Positions 10,295-18,440 of a stretch of DNA of 36,669 bases are shown here, in pieces. Numbering within the stretch: position 1 is the stretch's first letter; every line of letters starts with the position of its first letter. The notes beneath the pieces are model-generated. The model did not search any database, was not told where the DNA came from, and saw only the letters and a list, made by a program, of their open reading frames with translations. Source of the stretch: Pseudomonas donghuensis (lineage in GTDB: Bacteria; Pseudomonadota; Gammaproteobacteria; Pseudomonadales; Pseudomonadaceae); NCBI RefSeq assembly GCF_000259195.1, contig NZ_JH650759.1, positions 210,618 to 247,286 on the forward strand, in the 5' to 3' direction. Made by a program: the position numbers and the translations under genes.

Positions 10295-10615
10295 TTACAA
10301 CAAATCGTACTGCTTGAGTTTCTTGCGCAAGGTGCCGCGGTTGAGCCCGAGCAGCTCGCTGGCCTTGGTCTGGTTGCCCTTGACGTAGTTCATTACGCTT
10401 TCGAGCAACGGCGCTTCGACTTCCGAGAGCACCAGGTTGTACACGTCCGTGACGGCCGCGCCCTCAAGATGGGCGAAATAGTTGTGCAGCGCCTTTTCCA
10501 CACTGCCGCGAAGGGTCTGGCCCTCTTCGCTCGGTGTATTCAGGTGCTGTTTCAGGTTGACGTTGTCGCTCACGGGCGTTGTTCCACTCACTAAAGTCTC
10601 GGTCATCATCGTCAT
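10295..10615 (-). CDS. fis: Nucleoid-associated regulator Fis
   Basis: A 106-residue Fis protein, a homodimeric DNA-bending regulator of growth-phase genes and rRNA promoters. The C-terminal helix-turn-helix is intact (residues ~74-106, [20 protein letters not shown]). The N-terminal tail before residue 30 is longer and Ser/Thr-rich compared with the 98-residue enterobacterial Fis, as is usual in pseudomonads. The ATG at 10615 overlaps the TGA of dusB (ATGA), and AAGGGGTGG inside the end of dusB acts as ribosome-binding site, so fis is translationally coupled to dusB. The dusB-fis arrangement is also conserved in enterobacteria. Confidence 0.97.
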   Translation of the reverse strand: MTMMTETLVSGTTPVSDNVNLKQHLNTPSEEGQTLRGSVEKALHNYFAHLEGAAVTDVYNLVLSEVEAPLLESVMNYVKGNQTKASELLGLNRGTLRKKLKQYDLL

Positions 10616-11625
10616 GCGGCCACCCCTTGTCCGTCCTCTGTCTCAAGGCTCTGTTCACGTTCGCTGAAGAAGCTGCGAACGTTGGCGCACTGCGCTTGCG
10701 TGTCTTCCAAACGGTTGAACTGGGCGCGAAACTCCCTGGCGCCCGGTAGCGTTGCCAGGTACCAACCGACGTGCTTGCGGGCGATACGTACGCCCATCAC
10801 ATCGCCGTAAAAGGCGTGCAACGCGGTCAGGTGCTCCAGCAGAATTCGTTCCACTTCGTCCAACTGCGGCGCCGGCAGTGTTTCGCCGGTGCGCAGGTAA
10901 TGCTCGATCTCGCGAAAGATCCATGGCCGCCCCTGGGCAGCCCGGCCAATCAGCAGACCGTCGGCACCGGTGGCAGCCAGCACCGCTCGGGCCTTTTCTG
11001 GCGAAGTGATATCGCCATTGGCAAAAACCGGGATCGACACCGCCTGCTTGATTGCCGCGATGGTGTCGTACTCGGCTTCGCCGGTGTAGAGGTCGGCGCG
11101 CGTGCGTCCATGTACCGCCAGTGCCTGGATGCCAGCCTGCTCGGCGATCCTCGCCACAGTCAGGCCGTTCTTGTTGGCCCTGTCCCAGCCGGTGCGGATC
11201 TTCAGCGTGACCGGCACGTCCACGGCGGCAACCACCGCGTGGAGGATTTCGCTGACCAGGGCTTCATCTTTCAATAAAGCAGAGCCTGCGGCCTTGTTGC
11301 AGACTTTTTTTGCCGGGCAGCCCATATTGATGTCAATGATCTGGGCGCCGGCCTCGACATTGGCCCGGGCCGCAGCTGCGAGCATCTGCGCGTCACCGCC
11401 GGCGATCTGCACCGAGCGCGGCTCGGGATCACCTTCGTGAATCATGCGCAGACGCGACTTGCGGCTGTTCCACAGGCTCATGTCACTGCTGACCATCTCC
11501 GACACCACCAGGCCTGCACCCATTCGTCGGCACAGCTGACGAAATGGCTGGTCCGTGACCCCGGCCATCGGCGCGAGGATCAGGGCGTTCTGCAGTGTGT
11601 ATGGGCCGATGCGTACCGCCGACAT
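10612..11625 (-). CDS. dusB: tRNA-dihydrouridine synthase B
   Basis: DusB (337 residues) is an FMN enzyme that reduces uridine to dihydrouridine in the tRNA D-loop using NADPH. Visible motifs are the FMN-binding [14 protein letters not shown] (residues ~15-28), the catalytic cysteine in [25 protein letters not shown], and VFANGDI plus [11 protein letters not shown] for phosphate binding. ATG 11625 gives the family N-terminus ([13 protein letters not shown]) and has AGGGAA upstream; the frame is open further upstream but that sequence reads as leader. It is the first gene of the dusB-fis operon. Confidence 0.96.
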   Translation of the reverse strand: MSAVRIGPYTLQNALILAPMAGVTDQPFRQLCRRMGAGLVVSEMVSSDMSLWNSRKSRLRMIHEGDPEPRSVQIAGGDAQMLAAAARANVEAGAQIIDINMGCPAKKVCNKAAGSALLKDEALVSEILHAVVAAVDVPVTLKIRTGWDRANKNGLTVARIAEQAGIQALAVHGRTRADLYTGEAEYDTIAAIKQAVSIPVFANGDITSPEKARAVLAATGADGLLIGRAAQGRPWIFREIEHYLRTGETLPAPQLDEVERILLEHLTALHAFYGDVMGVRIARKHVGWYLATLPGAREFRAQFNRLEDTQAQCANVRSFFSEREQSLETEDGQGVAA

Positions 11626-11676
11626 AGGAGTTCCCTGTTGTGGGGCCGGATCATTAGAGTTCGAAAAAGGGTTGGC

Positions 11677-11705
11677 ATGATACCCGCTCTCGGTGACCGG
11701 ATAAA
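11677..11705 (-). promoter_or_regulatory. Possible sigma70 promoter of dusB-fis
   Basis: On the minus strand TATCAT (11682-11677) is a good -10 element. A weak TTTATC stands 17 bp upstream (about 11705-11700). The site is 50 bp before the dusB start. Assigned from motif fit and position only. Confidence 0.35.
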
Positions 11706-11743
11706 GATGGATTTGGATAAAATCTGAACAGTTGGCTTTAAGC

Positions 11744-11829
11744 CTCAAGCTGCAAGCTTCAAGCCGCAAGCAAAAACGGATCAGCGTATGGGGCTGCTTT
11801 TTCTTGTAGCTTGAAGCTTGCAGCTTGCC
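11744..11829. repeat. Heptamer-built inverted repeat element (copy 2) between the DUF3426 gene and dusB
   Basis: Left arm at about 11746-11775 (CAAGCTGCAAGCTTCAAG then CCGCAAGCAAAAA) and right arm at 11793-11829 (GCTGCTTTTTCTTGTAGC then TTGAAGCTTGCAGCTTG) are near reverse complements with a spacer of about 17 bp. The transcript could fold into one long hairpin. It is the same family as the element at 8453-8592. It lies 10 bp after the end of the DUF3426 gene and may work as its transcription end. Confidence 0.75.
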
Positions 11830-11838
11830 GCTCGCCTG

Positions 11839-13110
11839 TTATTCCGGGGACCGGAATGACAGGCTGTAATTGACCGCTTTGGGGCCCGGATCGAGGATGT
11901 CCAGGGCAATGTGGATCGGTGTCTGGCTGGGCATTTCGCCCTTGCCGGCCAGCTCACCGCTGAGGTACTCGGTGGGCTTGAAGCGGCGGCTGGCGATCAA
12001 CTGGCCGTTCAGGTCGGCAAAACGCAGCTCCAGCAGCGGGAACGGCTGGGAGAACGGCGCACGGTTATAGATGATTGCATCGACGATCAAGGCTCCGTGG
12101 AAGTCCGGGTGGCTGCGCACCACCAGGTTGCTGCTCTTGATCCGGGCGATGTCGACCCGCGACGGCACCTGGCAACCGACGGTCGGGCAGATCGTCTGAA
12201 ACCAGGGGCGGTAGCGGTCCTGGCGGGCCAGTTCGTCGAACTGGTACCAGATGTACTGGCCAGCCAGCGCCGCGGCGGCCAGCAGGATCAGCAAGAGCCA
12301 CAGCAGGCGCTTGCCCCAGTTGACCTTGGGTTTCTGCCAGCCGAGCTGGATCGGGTCGTCGACCAGGTCGAGCAGCGGCTCCTTGCGGGCAGCGCGGCCG
12401 CTGGCGGGGCCCAGGCCCGGCTCGCGGCGCTCGTCCAGTCCGGGCTCGGGGCGGTCCAGGTCGTCGTCAGGCTCACGGGCCGACAGGCGCTCGCCGGGCA
12501 GTTCGTCATCATCGGCATGCAGCGCAGACGCGGGCGCAGCCGCAGCCGGCGCATCGAGGTCGTCGTCGAGCACATCCAGCGACAACGATGGTTCGGTGCG
12601 CTCACCGGGTGCCGGGGCGAGGTCCAGGGCTTCCTGCTCGATCAGTGGCGGCTGCGGCTCGTCGAGCTCGGCGCTCAGTTGCTCGCGCTCTGAAGCCGGG
12701 CTGCTGAACAGGCTGTCGGGCCAATGCTGGTCGTCCTGCTCGGGGCTGTCGCGGTGCGCGCTGAGGTTGTCCTGGCGCGGTACGGCGGCCTTGAACTCGG
12801 TCGTTGGCTGGATTTCACGCTGTTCCAGGCGCGCCAGTTCCTGATCGAGGTCGAGCTGGTCCAGGTCCAGCTCGGCGGCGCTCCACTCATGCTGGCTGGG
12901 TGCTTGCGCAGGTTCCACCACAGGTTCGACAGGCGCCGGTTGTGCAGGTGGGTTCTGCGCCGCGCTTTGCTCCAGCAGTTGCCGGGCGGCGTTGAACACT
13001 TGCAGGCAGGCGCCGCAACGCACCACACCGCGGGCCACGCTCAACTGATTGTGGCTGACGCGAAAGCTGGTCTGGCAATGCGGGCACTGGGTGACGAAAC
13101 TGTCGGTCAT
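11839..13110 (-). CDS. Zinc-ribbon and DUF3426 domain membrane protein
   Basis: A 423-residue protein of unknown function. The first ~40 residues form an MJ0042-type zinc ribbon with two Cys pairs (CPHCQTSF and CGACLQVF). A long acidic, Pro/Ala/Glu/Asp-rich and probably disordered region follows (residues ~45-265). One transmembrane helix (LLWLLLILLAAAALAGQYIW) then leads to a C-terminal DUF3426 domain (from ~300), predicted in the periplasm, with YNRAPFSQPFPLLELRF and QTPIHIALDI. The gene sits 40 bp downstream of prmA on the same strand, a conserved pairing in Pseudomonas, so the two are likely one operon. The ribosome-binding site is weak. Confidence 0.85.
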   Translation of the reverse strand: MTDSFVTQCPHCQTSFRVSHNQLSVARGVVRCGACLQVFNAARQLLEQSAAQNPPAQPAPVEPVVEPAQAPSQHEWSAAELDLDQLDLDQELARLEQREIQPTTEFKAAVPRQDNLSAHRDSPEQDDQHWPDSLFSSPASEREQLSAELDEPQPPLIEQEALDLAPAPGERTEPSLSLDVLDDDLDAPAAAAPASALHADDDELPGERLSAREPDDDLDRPEPGLDERREPGLGPASGRAARKEPLLDLVDDPIQLGWQKPKVNWGKRLLWLLLILLAAAALAGQYIWYQFDELARQDRYRPWFQTICPTVGCQVPSRVDIARIKSSNLVVRSHPDFHGALIVDAIIYNRAPFSQPFPLLELRFADLNGQLIASRRFKPTEYLSGELAGKGEMPSQTPIHIALDILDPGPKAVNYSLSFRSPE

Positions 13111-13150
13111 GCGGCGGTCCGGGTTATGCAGAAGGTTATTCTAGGCGCAC

Positions 13151-14029
13151 TTAGCGGCGGCGACCACTGATGCGTACCCAGCCATCGCGTACGGCGATCG
13201 GGTCGAGGTCGAAGTCCTTGGCGTAGGCCGCGGCGACTTCATCGCCCTGTTCGGCGAGGATCCCCGACAGCGCCAGCAAGCCGCCCGGACGCACCAGCGC
13301 CGACAGTTGCGGGGCCAGCGAGACCAGCGGGCCGGCGAGGATGTTGGCGACCAGCACGTCGGCCTGCATGGCCGGCATGTGCTCGGGCAGGTACAGGGCG
13401 AATTTCTCGTCGGCGATGCCGTTGCGCCCGGCGTTGTCGCGCGAGGCTTCCAGGGCCTGCACGTCGATGTCGGTACCGACCGCTTCGCGGGCGCCGAGCA
13501 GCAGCGCGGCGATGGCGAGGATGCCCGAGCCGCAACCGAAGTCGAGCACCTGGGTGTCTTTCAGGTCCTGGCCGTCGAGCCATTCCAGGCACAGGGCGGT
13601 GGTCGGGTGGGTGCCGGTGCCGAAGGCCAGGCCCGGATCGAGCAGCAGGTTGACCGCCTCGGGCTCGGGCGCCGCATGCCAGCTTGGCACGATCCACAGG
13701 CGCTGGCCGAAACGCATCGGCTGGAAGTTGTCCATCCAGCTGCGTTCCCAGTCCTGGTCTTCGATGACTTCAGCCTGGTGCTCGGGCAGTTCGGCGCCGG
13801 TCAGCAACTGCAGGTGGGCGAACACCGCGTTGGCGTCGGTATCGGCTTCGAACAATGCCAGCAGGTGAGTGTGCGACCACAGCGGGGTGGTGTTGAGGTC
13901 CGGTTCGAAGATCGGCTGATCTTCGGCATCCATGAAGGTGACCGAAACGGCGCCTACTTCGAGCAGGGCATCTTCATAGGTTTCGGCTTGTTCCGGGCTG
14001 ATGGCCAGACGTACTTGCAGCCAAGGCAT
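13151..14029 (-). CDS. prmA: Ribosomal protein L11 methyltransferase
   Basis: PrmA (292 residues) trimethylates several amino groups of ribosomal protein L11 with S-adenosylmethionine. The N-terminal substrate-binding domain (1-~55) includes the family start MPWLQVRL. The methyltransferase core has [17 protein letters not shown] motif [15 protein letters not shown] and the catalytic-loop motif NILAGPL. ATG 14029 is preferred over one three codons upstream because AAAGGTG is well spaced and the protein then begins as in its relatives. It is upstream of the DUF3426 gene. Confidence 0.97.
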   Translation of the reverse strand: MPWLQVRLAISPEQAETYEDALLEVGAVSVTFMDAEDQPIFEPDLNTTPLWSHTHLLALFEADTDANAVFAHLQLLTGAELPEHQAEVIEDQDWERSWMDNFQPMRFGQRLWIVPSWHAAPEPEAVNLLLDPGLAFGTGTHPTTALCLEWLDGQDLKDTQVLDFGCGSGILAIAALLLGAREAVGTDIDVQALEASRDNAGRNGIADEKFALYLPEHMPAMQADVLVANILAGPLVSLAPQLSALVRPGGLLALSGILAEQGDEVAAAYAKDFDLDPIAVRDGWVRISGRRR

Positions 14030-14050
14030 GGCGGGCACCTTTGGAAAAAT

Positions 14051-14124
14051 CTACAGGGGCAGCCCGAGGCTGCGAGAAGCCCGCCAGTTTACTTGAGTGC
14101 GAAGGGTTTGTGGGATCCCTGTAG
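14051..14124. other. Nested inverted repeats between bdh and prmA
   Basis: CTACAGGG (14051-14058) and CCCTGTAG (14117-14124) form a perfect 8-bp inverted repeat with a 58-bp spacer. Inside the left side, GCAGCC-CGA-GGCTGC (14059-14073) forms a tight hairpin. On the minus strand five T residues appear 8 nt after the hairpin, so it might serve as an imperfect terminator of the aco operon. The prmA promoter must also lie in this 98-bp gap, but I cannot assign it. Confidence 0.45.
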
Positions 14125-14127
14125 TCC

Positions 14128-15222
14128 CTAGAGCCTGGCCGGCGAGACGATGATCTTCACATTCTCCTCCTTGTTGTTCACCAGTTCCTCGAAGCCCTGG
14201 CCGACAATCGCCTCAAGGCCGATACGGCCGGTGACCAGCGGGCTGATATCCAGCCGCCCATCGGCAATGAAGGCGATGACGTCGGCAAACTCGCCGTTGT
14301 AGGCCAGGGCGCCGAGCACCTGCTTTTCGGTGGACACCAGTTCGAAGAAGTTGAACGCGCTGGGCTCCTCGAAAATGCCCACCAGCACGCATTTGCCGGC
14401 CTTGCGGATGATATCGATGGCCAACTTGGCGGTGTGTTTGTTGCCGATGCATTCAAAGCTGACATCGGCACCGAGGCCCGCAGTCAGGGCGCGAGTCTCT
14501 GCCAGCACGTCGCATTGTTTGGGGTCGAGCACTGCCGTGGCGCCGACCTCCAGGGCCTTGGCCTTGCGCGCAGTGGACATTTCCAAGGCTATTACCTGGG
14601 CGGCACCGGCTGCCTTGGCGCACATGATGGTGCACAGGCCGATGGTCCCGGCACCGACCACCACGACGTTCTGGCCGAGCAGGTTGCCGGCCTTCTTCAC
14701 CGCATGCATACCGACCGCCAGTGGCTCGATCAGCGCCCCGGCTTCGCGCGGGAAGCCTTCGGGCAAGCGATACAGCAGGTTGGCCGGTACGTTGACCCGC
14801 TCGGCGAAGGCGCCGTTGTTCATCAGGCCGGTAAAGGCCAGGCGTTCGCAGATGTTGTACAGGCCATGGGTGCAGTAGTAGCAGGTACCGCAGTGCTGGC
14901 AGGCATCGGCAGCCACCGGGTCACCTATGGCATAGCCCTGCACGCCGTCACCGAGCTTGAGGATTTCGCCGCAAAACTCATGGCCAAGAATGCACTGGCC
15001 CTGAATGCCGGTCAGCGGATGCGGCGCCTCCACCGGAATGAACACGGGGCCGGCGACATACTCGTGCAGGTCGGAGCCGCAAATGCCGCACCAGTCGACC
15101 TTGATCTGCACCCAGCCCGGCGGCGGGTCGGCGGGCAACGGCACATCTTCGACGCGAATGTCCTGGCGGCCGTGCCAGACCGCTGCGCGCATGCTGGCGG
15201 CGGGGTTGGAAAGATCATTCAT
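14128..15222 (-). CDS. bdh: 2,3-butanediol dehydrogenase, zinc-dependent
   Basis: A 364-residue medium-chain zinc alcohol dehydrogenase. It probably oxidises 2,3-butanediol to acetoin with NAD, feeding the acetoin complex encoded upstream. The catalytic zinc site is seen in CGICGSDLHE and GHEFCGE, the structural zinc site in CQHCGTCYYCTHGLYNIC and the Rossmann motif in VVVGAGTIGLCTI. ATG 15222 is used because GGGAGA lies at a reasonable distance; an internal ATG ten codons later (MRAAVWHG) is the other possible start. It is the last gene of the acoXABC-bdh operon, and a strong hairpin separates it from acoC. The name adh is also used for this gene in P. putida. Substrate is inferred from the neighbours. 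Confidence 0.9.
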   Translation of the reverse strand: MNDLSNPAASMRAAVWHGRQDIRVEDVPLPADPPPGWVQIKVDWCGICGSDLHEYVAGPVFIPVEAPHPLTGIQGQCILGHEFCGEILKLGDGVQGYAIGDPVAADACQHCGTCYYCTHGLYNICERLAFTGLMNNGAFAERVNVPANLLYRLPEGFPREAGALIEPLAVGMHAVKKAGNLLGQNVVVVGAGTIGLCTIMCAKAAGAAQVIALEMSTARKAKALEVGATAVLDPKQCDVLAETRALTAGLGADVSFECIGNKHTAKLAIDIIRKAGKCVLVGIFEEPSAFNFFELVSTEKQVLGALAYNGEFADVIAFIADGRLDISPLVTGRIGLEAIVGQGFEELVNNKEENVKIIVSPARL

Positions 15223-15250
15223 TGTTGTTATCTCCCTGGCGTACACGAAA

Positions 15251-15274
15251 GCGCCGCCGTGGTGACGGCGGCGC
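15251..15274 (-). other. Perfect GC-rich hairpin between acoC and bdh
   Basis: GCGCCGCCGT (15251-15260) and ACGGCGGCGC (15265-15274) form a perfect 10-bp stem with a GGTG/CACC loop. It lies 8 bp after the acoC stop and 28 bp before the bdh start. On the minus strand only three T residues follow. It may act as a partial terminator or as a barrier to 3' decay protecting the acoXABC mRNA. Confidence 0.65.
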
Positions 15275-15282
15275 GGGTTGGT

Positions 15283-16389
15283 TCAATGGCTGGCGAGGAA
15301 GGCCGCCAGCCGCTGGTTGATTCGCTCGGCGGCCTCCATCTGCACCATATGGCCCTGGCCCGGCAGGATCTCGACCTCGGCCGGCAGGCCCTCGGCATGG
15401 CTGGCGGGGATGATTGCGTCGGCAGCGCCCCAGATCACCAGGCTGGGCTGCTGGGCAACCACCGCGCGCAGGTCGTGGCGCTGCACACCGCCGTCAGCCA
15501 GGGCCGCGGCAAGTTGGCGCAACGCCGAGTCGACACCCTCCAGGCGCTTGAACTTGAGCATGTCTTCGAGCATCTGCCGGGTCACCAGGCCAGGGTCGGA
15601 AAACAGCTGCGTCAGTTGCGGCTTGAGTGCGTTGCGGTTGCTGGCGTCGACGAAACCTTGCAGGTAGTCGCCATTGATTTCGCGACCGAGGCCGGCGCTG
15701 GCGATCAGGGTCAAGGTGCGCACCCGTTGCGGCGCCAGGCGTGCCAGGTTGAGCGACACCGCCCCGCCCATGGAATGCCCGGCCAGGTGCGCGTGCTGGA
15801 TATCCAGGTGGTCGAGCAAGGCGATCACTGTCTGGCTCAGTTCATCGAGGTCGCCCCGTTGCAGGGTTTTGCCCGACTCGCCATGCCCGGGCAGGTCGAG
15901 GGCGATGACCCGGCGCTCGGCGGCCAGGGCCTGATGGTTGAACAGCCAGTTGTTCAGGTCGCCGCCAAAGCCGTGCACCAGCAGCAGTGGCGTGCCGCCC
16001 TCGCCGAGGTCGAAGTAGCGCAGGGTGCGCCCGCCCAGGTCGATTTTCTGCGGCGCCGGGCCGCTGTCCTGTTCACCGTCGCCGCCGGGGACGAATTCGG
16101 CCTGGAAGCGCTGCACCACCGCGTCGATCTCGGCTTCGTCCGCTTCGCCTTCGACCACCACCGCCAACAGGGCGCCCACCGGCAAGGTTTCATCCGGCTG
16201 GGCGATCAGGCGGCGCAGCACGCCGCTGAACGGCGCCTCGACGCTGCTGGAGATCTTGTCGGTCTCGACATCCAGCACCTCGTCGCCCTTGTTGATCTGC
16301 TCGCCTTCCCGCTTGAGCCAAGTGTCGATGCGCCCTTCGGTCATCGACAGGCCCCACTTGGGCATGGTCAGGGTATGGATCTGGCTCAT
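15283..16389 (-). CDS. acoC: Acetoin dehydrogenase complex E2, lipoyl domain plus alpha/beta hydrolase
   Basis: AcoC (368 residues) is the acetyltransferase component that takes the acetyl group from E1 and passes it to CoA. Residues 1-~78 are a lipoyl domain with the lipoylated Lys45 in VETDKIS. The rest is an alpha/beta hydrolase fold, not the usual CAT-like E2 core: the nucleophile is Ser206 in AGHSMGG, with His347 in GQGHM and a likely acid in WGAADAIIP. This architecture is known for Pseudomonas acetoin E2. The ATG at 16389 overlaps the acoB stop (ATGA), so the two are coupled. No E3 (dihydrolipoamide dehydrogenase) gene is present in the cluster, so it must be supplied from elsewhere. 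Confidence 0.95.
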   Translation of the reverse strand: MSQIHTLTMPKWGLSMTEGRIDTWLKREGEQINKGDEVLDVETDKISSSVEAPFSGVLRRLIAQPDETLPVGALLAVVVEGEADEAEIDAVVQRFQAEFVPGGDGEQDSGPAPQKIDLGGRTLRYFDLGEGGTPLLLVHGFGGDLNNWLFNHQALAAERRVIALDLPGHGESGKTLQRGDLDELSQTVIALLDHLDIQHAHLAGHSMGGAVSLNLARLAPQRVRTLTLIASAGLGREINGDYLQGFVDASNRNALKPQLTQLFSDPGLVTRQMLEDMLKFKRLEGVDSALRQLAAALADGGVQRHDLRAVVAQQPSLVIWGAADAIIPASHAEGLPAEVEILPGQGHMVQMEAAERINQRLAAFLASH

Positions 16390-17405
16390 GCGGCACTCCT
16401 CGCGCCAATCACCTTGTGCACCGCGGCTTCGATCTTCGCCGCGGTGGGGATGTACAGGTCTTCCAGGGCGTCGGAGAACGGCACCGGGGTGTGCGGGGCA
16501 GTGACCATTTCGATCGGCCCCTTGAGGGCGGCGAAGGCTTTTTGCGCCACCAGGGCACTGATGTCGGTAGCCATCGAGCAACGCGGGTTGGCTTCGTCGA
16601 TTACCACCAGGCGCCCGGTTTTTTCCACGCTCTCAAGGATGCTGTCTTCATCCAGCGGGCTGGTGGTGCGCAGGTCGAGGACCTCGCAGTCGATGCCCTG
16701 GCGCGCCAGGTTGGCGGCAGCCTCCATGGCCAGGTGAACCATGCGCCCGTAGGTCACCAGGGTGATGTCGTCGCCGTCGCGCAGGTAATTGGCTTCGCCG
16801 AACGGCACGGTGTAGAGCTCTTCCGGCACCTCGCCCTGCATGCTGTAGAGCAGCTTGTGCTCGCAGAAAATCACCGGGTCGTTGTCGCGAATCGCCTGGA
16901 TCAGCAGGCCCTTGGCGTCGTATGGCGAGGACGGGCAGACCACTTTCAGGCCGGGAATGTGTGTCCACAGCGAGGTGAGCATCTGCGAATGCTGTGCGGC
17001 GGCGCGCAGGCCGGCACCGACCATGGTGCGCATCACCAGCGGGGTGACCGCCTTGCCGCCGAACATGTAGCGGAATTTCGCCGCCTGGTTGAGGATCTGG
17101 TCCAGGCAGCAGCCGGCGAAGTCGACGAACATCAGTTCGCACACCGGGCGCAGGCCCTGGGTGGCGGCGCCGACCGCCGCGCCGACATAACCGATCTCGG
17201 ACAACGGCGCGTCGAGCACGCGGCCGGGAAACTGCTTGTACAGGCCTTTGGTCACGCCGAGTACGCCGCCCCAGGCGTCCTCTTCACCAGGCGCCCCGGC
17301 GCCGCCGGCGACGTCTTCACCGATGATGAAAACGCTGCTGTCGCGGCGCATTTCCTGGGCCAGGGCTTCGTTGATGGCTTGCTGGTAGCTGATTTTTCTC
17401 GCCAT
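16386..17405 (-). CDS. acoB: Acetoin dehydrogenase E1 beta subunit
   Basis: AcoB (339 residues) is the beta subunit of the thiamine-diphosphate-dependent E1 that cleaves acetoin into acetaldehyde and a hydroxyethyl group. It has the transketolase-like pyrimidine-binding domain (FIIGEDVAGGAGAP near residue 25, DAPLSEIGYVGAAVGAA, and FVDFAGCCLDQILNQAAKF) and the C-terminal transketolase domain (CEVLDLRTTSPLDEDSILE, VVIDEANPR). ATG 17405 has GGAG upstream. It lies 35 bp after acoA and overlaps acoC by four bases. Confidence 0.96.
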   Translation of the reverse strand: MARKISYQQAINEALAQEMRRDSSVFIIGEDVAGGAGAPGEEDAWGGVLGVTKGLYKQFPGRVLDAPLSEIGYVGAAVGAATQGLRPVCELMFVDFAGCCLDQILNQAAKFRYMFGGKAVTPLVMRTMVGAGLRAAAQHSQMLTSLWTHIPGLKVVCPSSPYDAKGLLIQAIRDNDPVIFCEHKLLYSMQGEVPEELYTVPFGEANYLRDGDDITLVTYGRMVHLAMEAAANLARQGIDCEVLDLRTTSPLDEDSILESVEKTGRLVVIDEANPRCSMATDISALVAQKAFAALKGPIEMVTAPHTPVPFSDALEDLYIPTAAKIEAAVHKVIGARSAA

Positions 17406-17440
17406 GATGCTTCTCCACTTGTTCTTGTTGTCAGGCAGGC

Positions 17441-18418
17441 TCAGGGGTACGACACGTACACATCGCTGAGCAGGGCGGCAGGGTCGGGTTTCGGGTCGGA
17501 CTTGGCCCGGCGCACCGAGTCTTCGATCAGGTCCTCGACCCGAGCATCGATCTGGTCCAGTTGTTCGGCGCTGAGCAGGCCGGCGCGGGTGCTGCGCTGG
17601 CGGAACTGCATCAGGCAGTCGCGGGTTTCGCGCAGGTTCTTCACTTCATCCGGTGCGCGGTAGGTTTGCGCGTCACCTTCGAAGTGGCCGTAGTAGCGGG
17701 TCAGCTTGACCTCGATCAGCGACGGGCCCTGACCCGAGCGCGCACGTTCGATGGCCGCGCCTGCCGCTTCGTGCACGGCGAAGAAGTCGTAGCCGTCGAT
17801 GGTCACCCCGGGCATGCCGAAGCCAGCGGCGCGGTCGGCGATGTGATCGCAGGCCACCGACCAGTTCGACGCGGTGGCCTCGGCATAACCGTTGTTCTCG
17901 GCAACGAAGATGCACGGCAGGTTCATGATCGAGGCCAGGTTCATCGCCTCGAACACCGCGCCCTCGTTGGAGCCACCGTCGCCGAAGAACACCACGGCGA
18001 CGTCATCGGTGCCCTTGATTTTCGCTGCCAGCGCCGCCCCGGCCACCAATGGCGCACCGGCACCGACGATGCCGTTGGCGCCGAGCATGCCTTTCTCCAG
18101 GTCGGCGATGTGCATCGAACCGCCCTTGCCGCCACACACACCGGTCTTCTTGCCGTAGATCTCGGCCATCATCCCGTACACGTCGACGCCCTTGGCGATG
18201 CAGTGGCCGTGGCCGCGGTGGTTGGAGGCGATGCAGTCGCTGTCGCGCAGGTGGGCCATGACGCCAGCGGCCGAGGCCTCTTCGCCGGCATACAGGTGAA
18301 CGAAACCGGGGATCTCGCCGGTGGCGAACTCCACGTGCAGGCGCTCTTCGAAGGCGCGAATGGTGCGCATGACTTCATAGGCATGCAGCAATTGCTCGGT
18401 AGACAGGTGAGTGGACAT
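17441..18418 (-). CDS. acoA: Acetoin dehydrogenase E1 alpha subunit
   Basis: AcoA (325 residues) is the alpha subunit of the E1 component and carries the thiamine-diphosphate site: the classical GDG...NN motif is seen from FFGDGGSNEGAVFEAMN to FVAENNGYAEA. GGKGGSMHI and the GANGIVGAG segment are also typical of E1-alpha. ATG 18418 is chosen because CGGAGAACAACAAG provides a ribosome-binding site and the start matches relatives (MSTHLSTEQLLHAYEVM); upstream in-frame sequence belongs to the acoX 3' region. It follows acoX by 22 bp. Confidence 0.96.
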   Translation of the reverse strand: MSTHLSTEQLLHAYEVMRTIRAFEERLHVEFATGEIPGFVHLYAGEEASAAGVMAHLRDSDCIASNHRGHGHCIAKGVDVYGMMAEIYGKKTGVCGGKGGSMHIADLEKGMLGANGIVGAGAPLVAGAALAAKIKGTDDVAVVFFGDGGSNEGAVFEAMNLASIMNLPCIFVAENNGYAEATASNWSVACDHIADRAAGFGMPGVTIDGYDFFAVHEAAGAAIERARSGQGPSLIEVKLTRYYGHFEGDAQTYRAPDEVKNLRETRDCLMQFRQRSTRAGLLSAEQLDQIDARVEDLIEDSVRRAKSDPKPDPAALLSDVYVSYP

Positions 18419-18440
18419 CTTGTTGTTCTCCGGGGTTGTC

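Noticed and set aside
8557..10317. 586-codon frame opposite purH
   Set aside because: Antisense shadow of a highly conserved gene; composition dominated by Gly, Asp, Val and His.
14434..16737. Long open frame (767 codons) opposite bdh, acoC and acoB
   Set aside because: It spans three well-supported genes of the opposite strand, crosses their boundaries, and shows no recognisable protein features.
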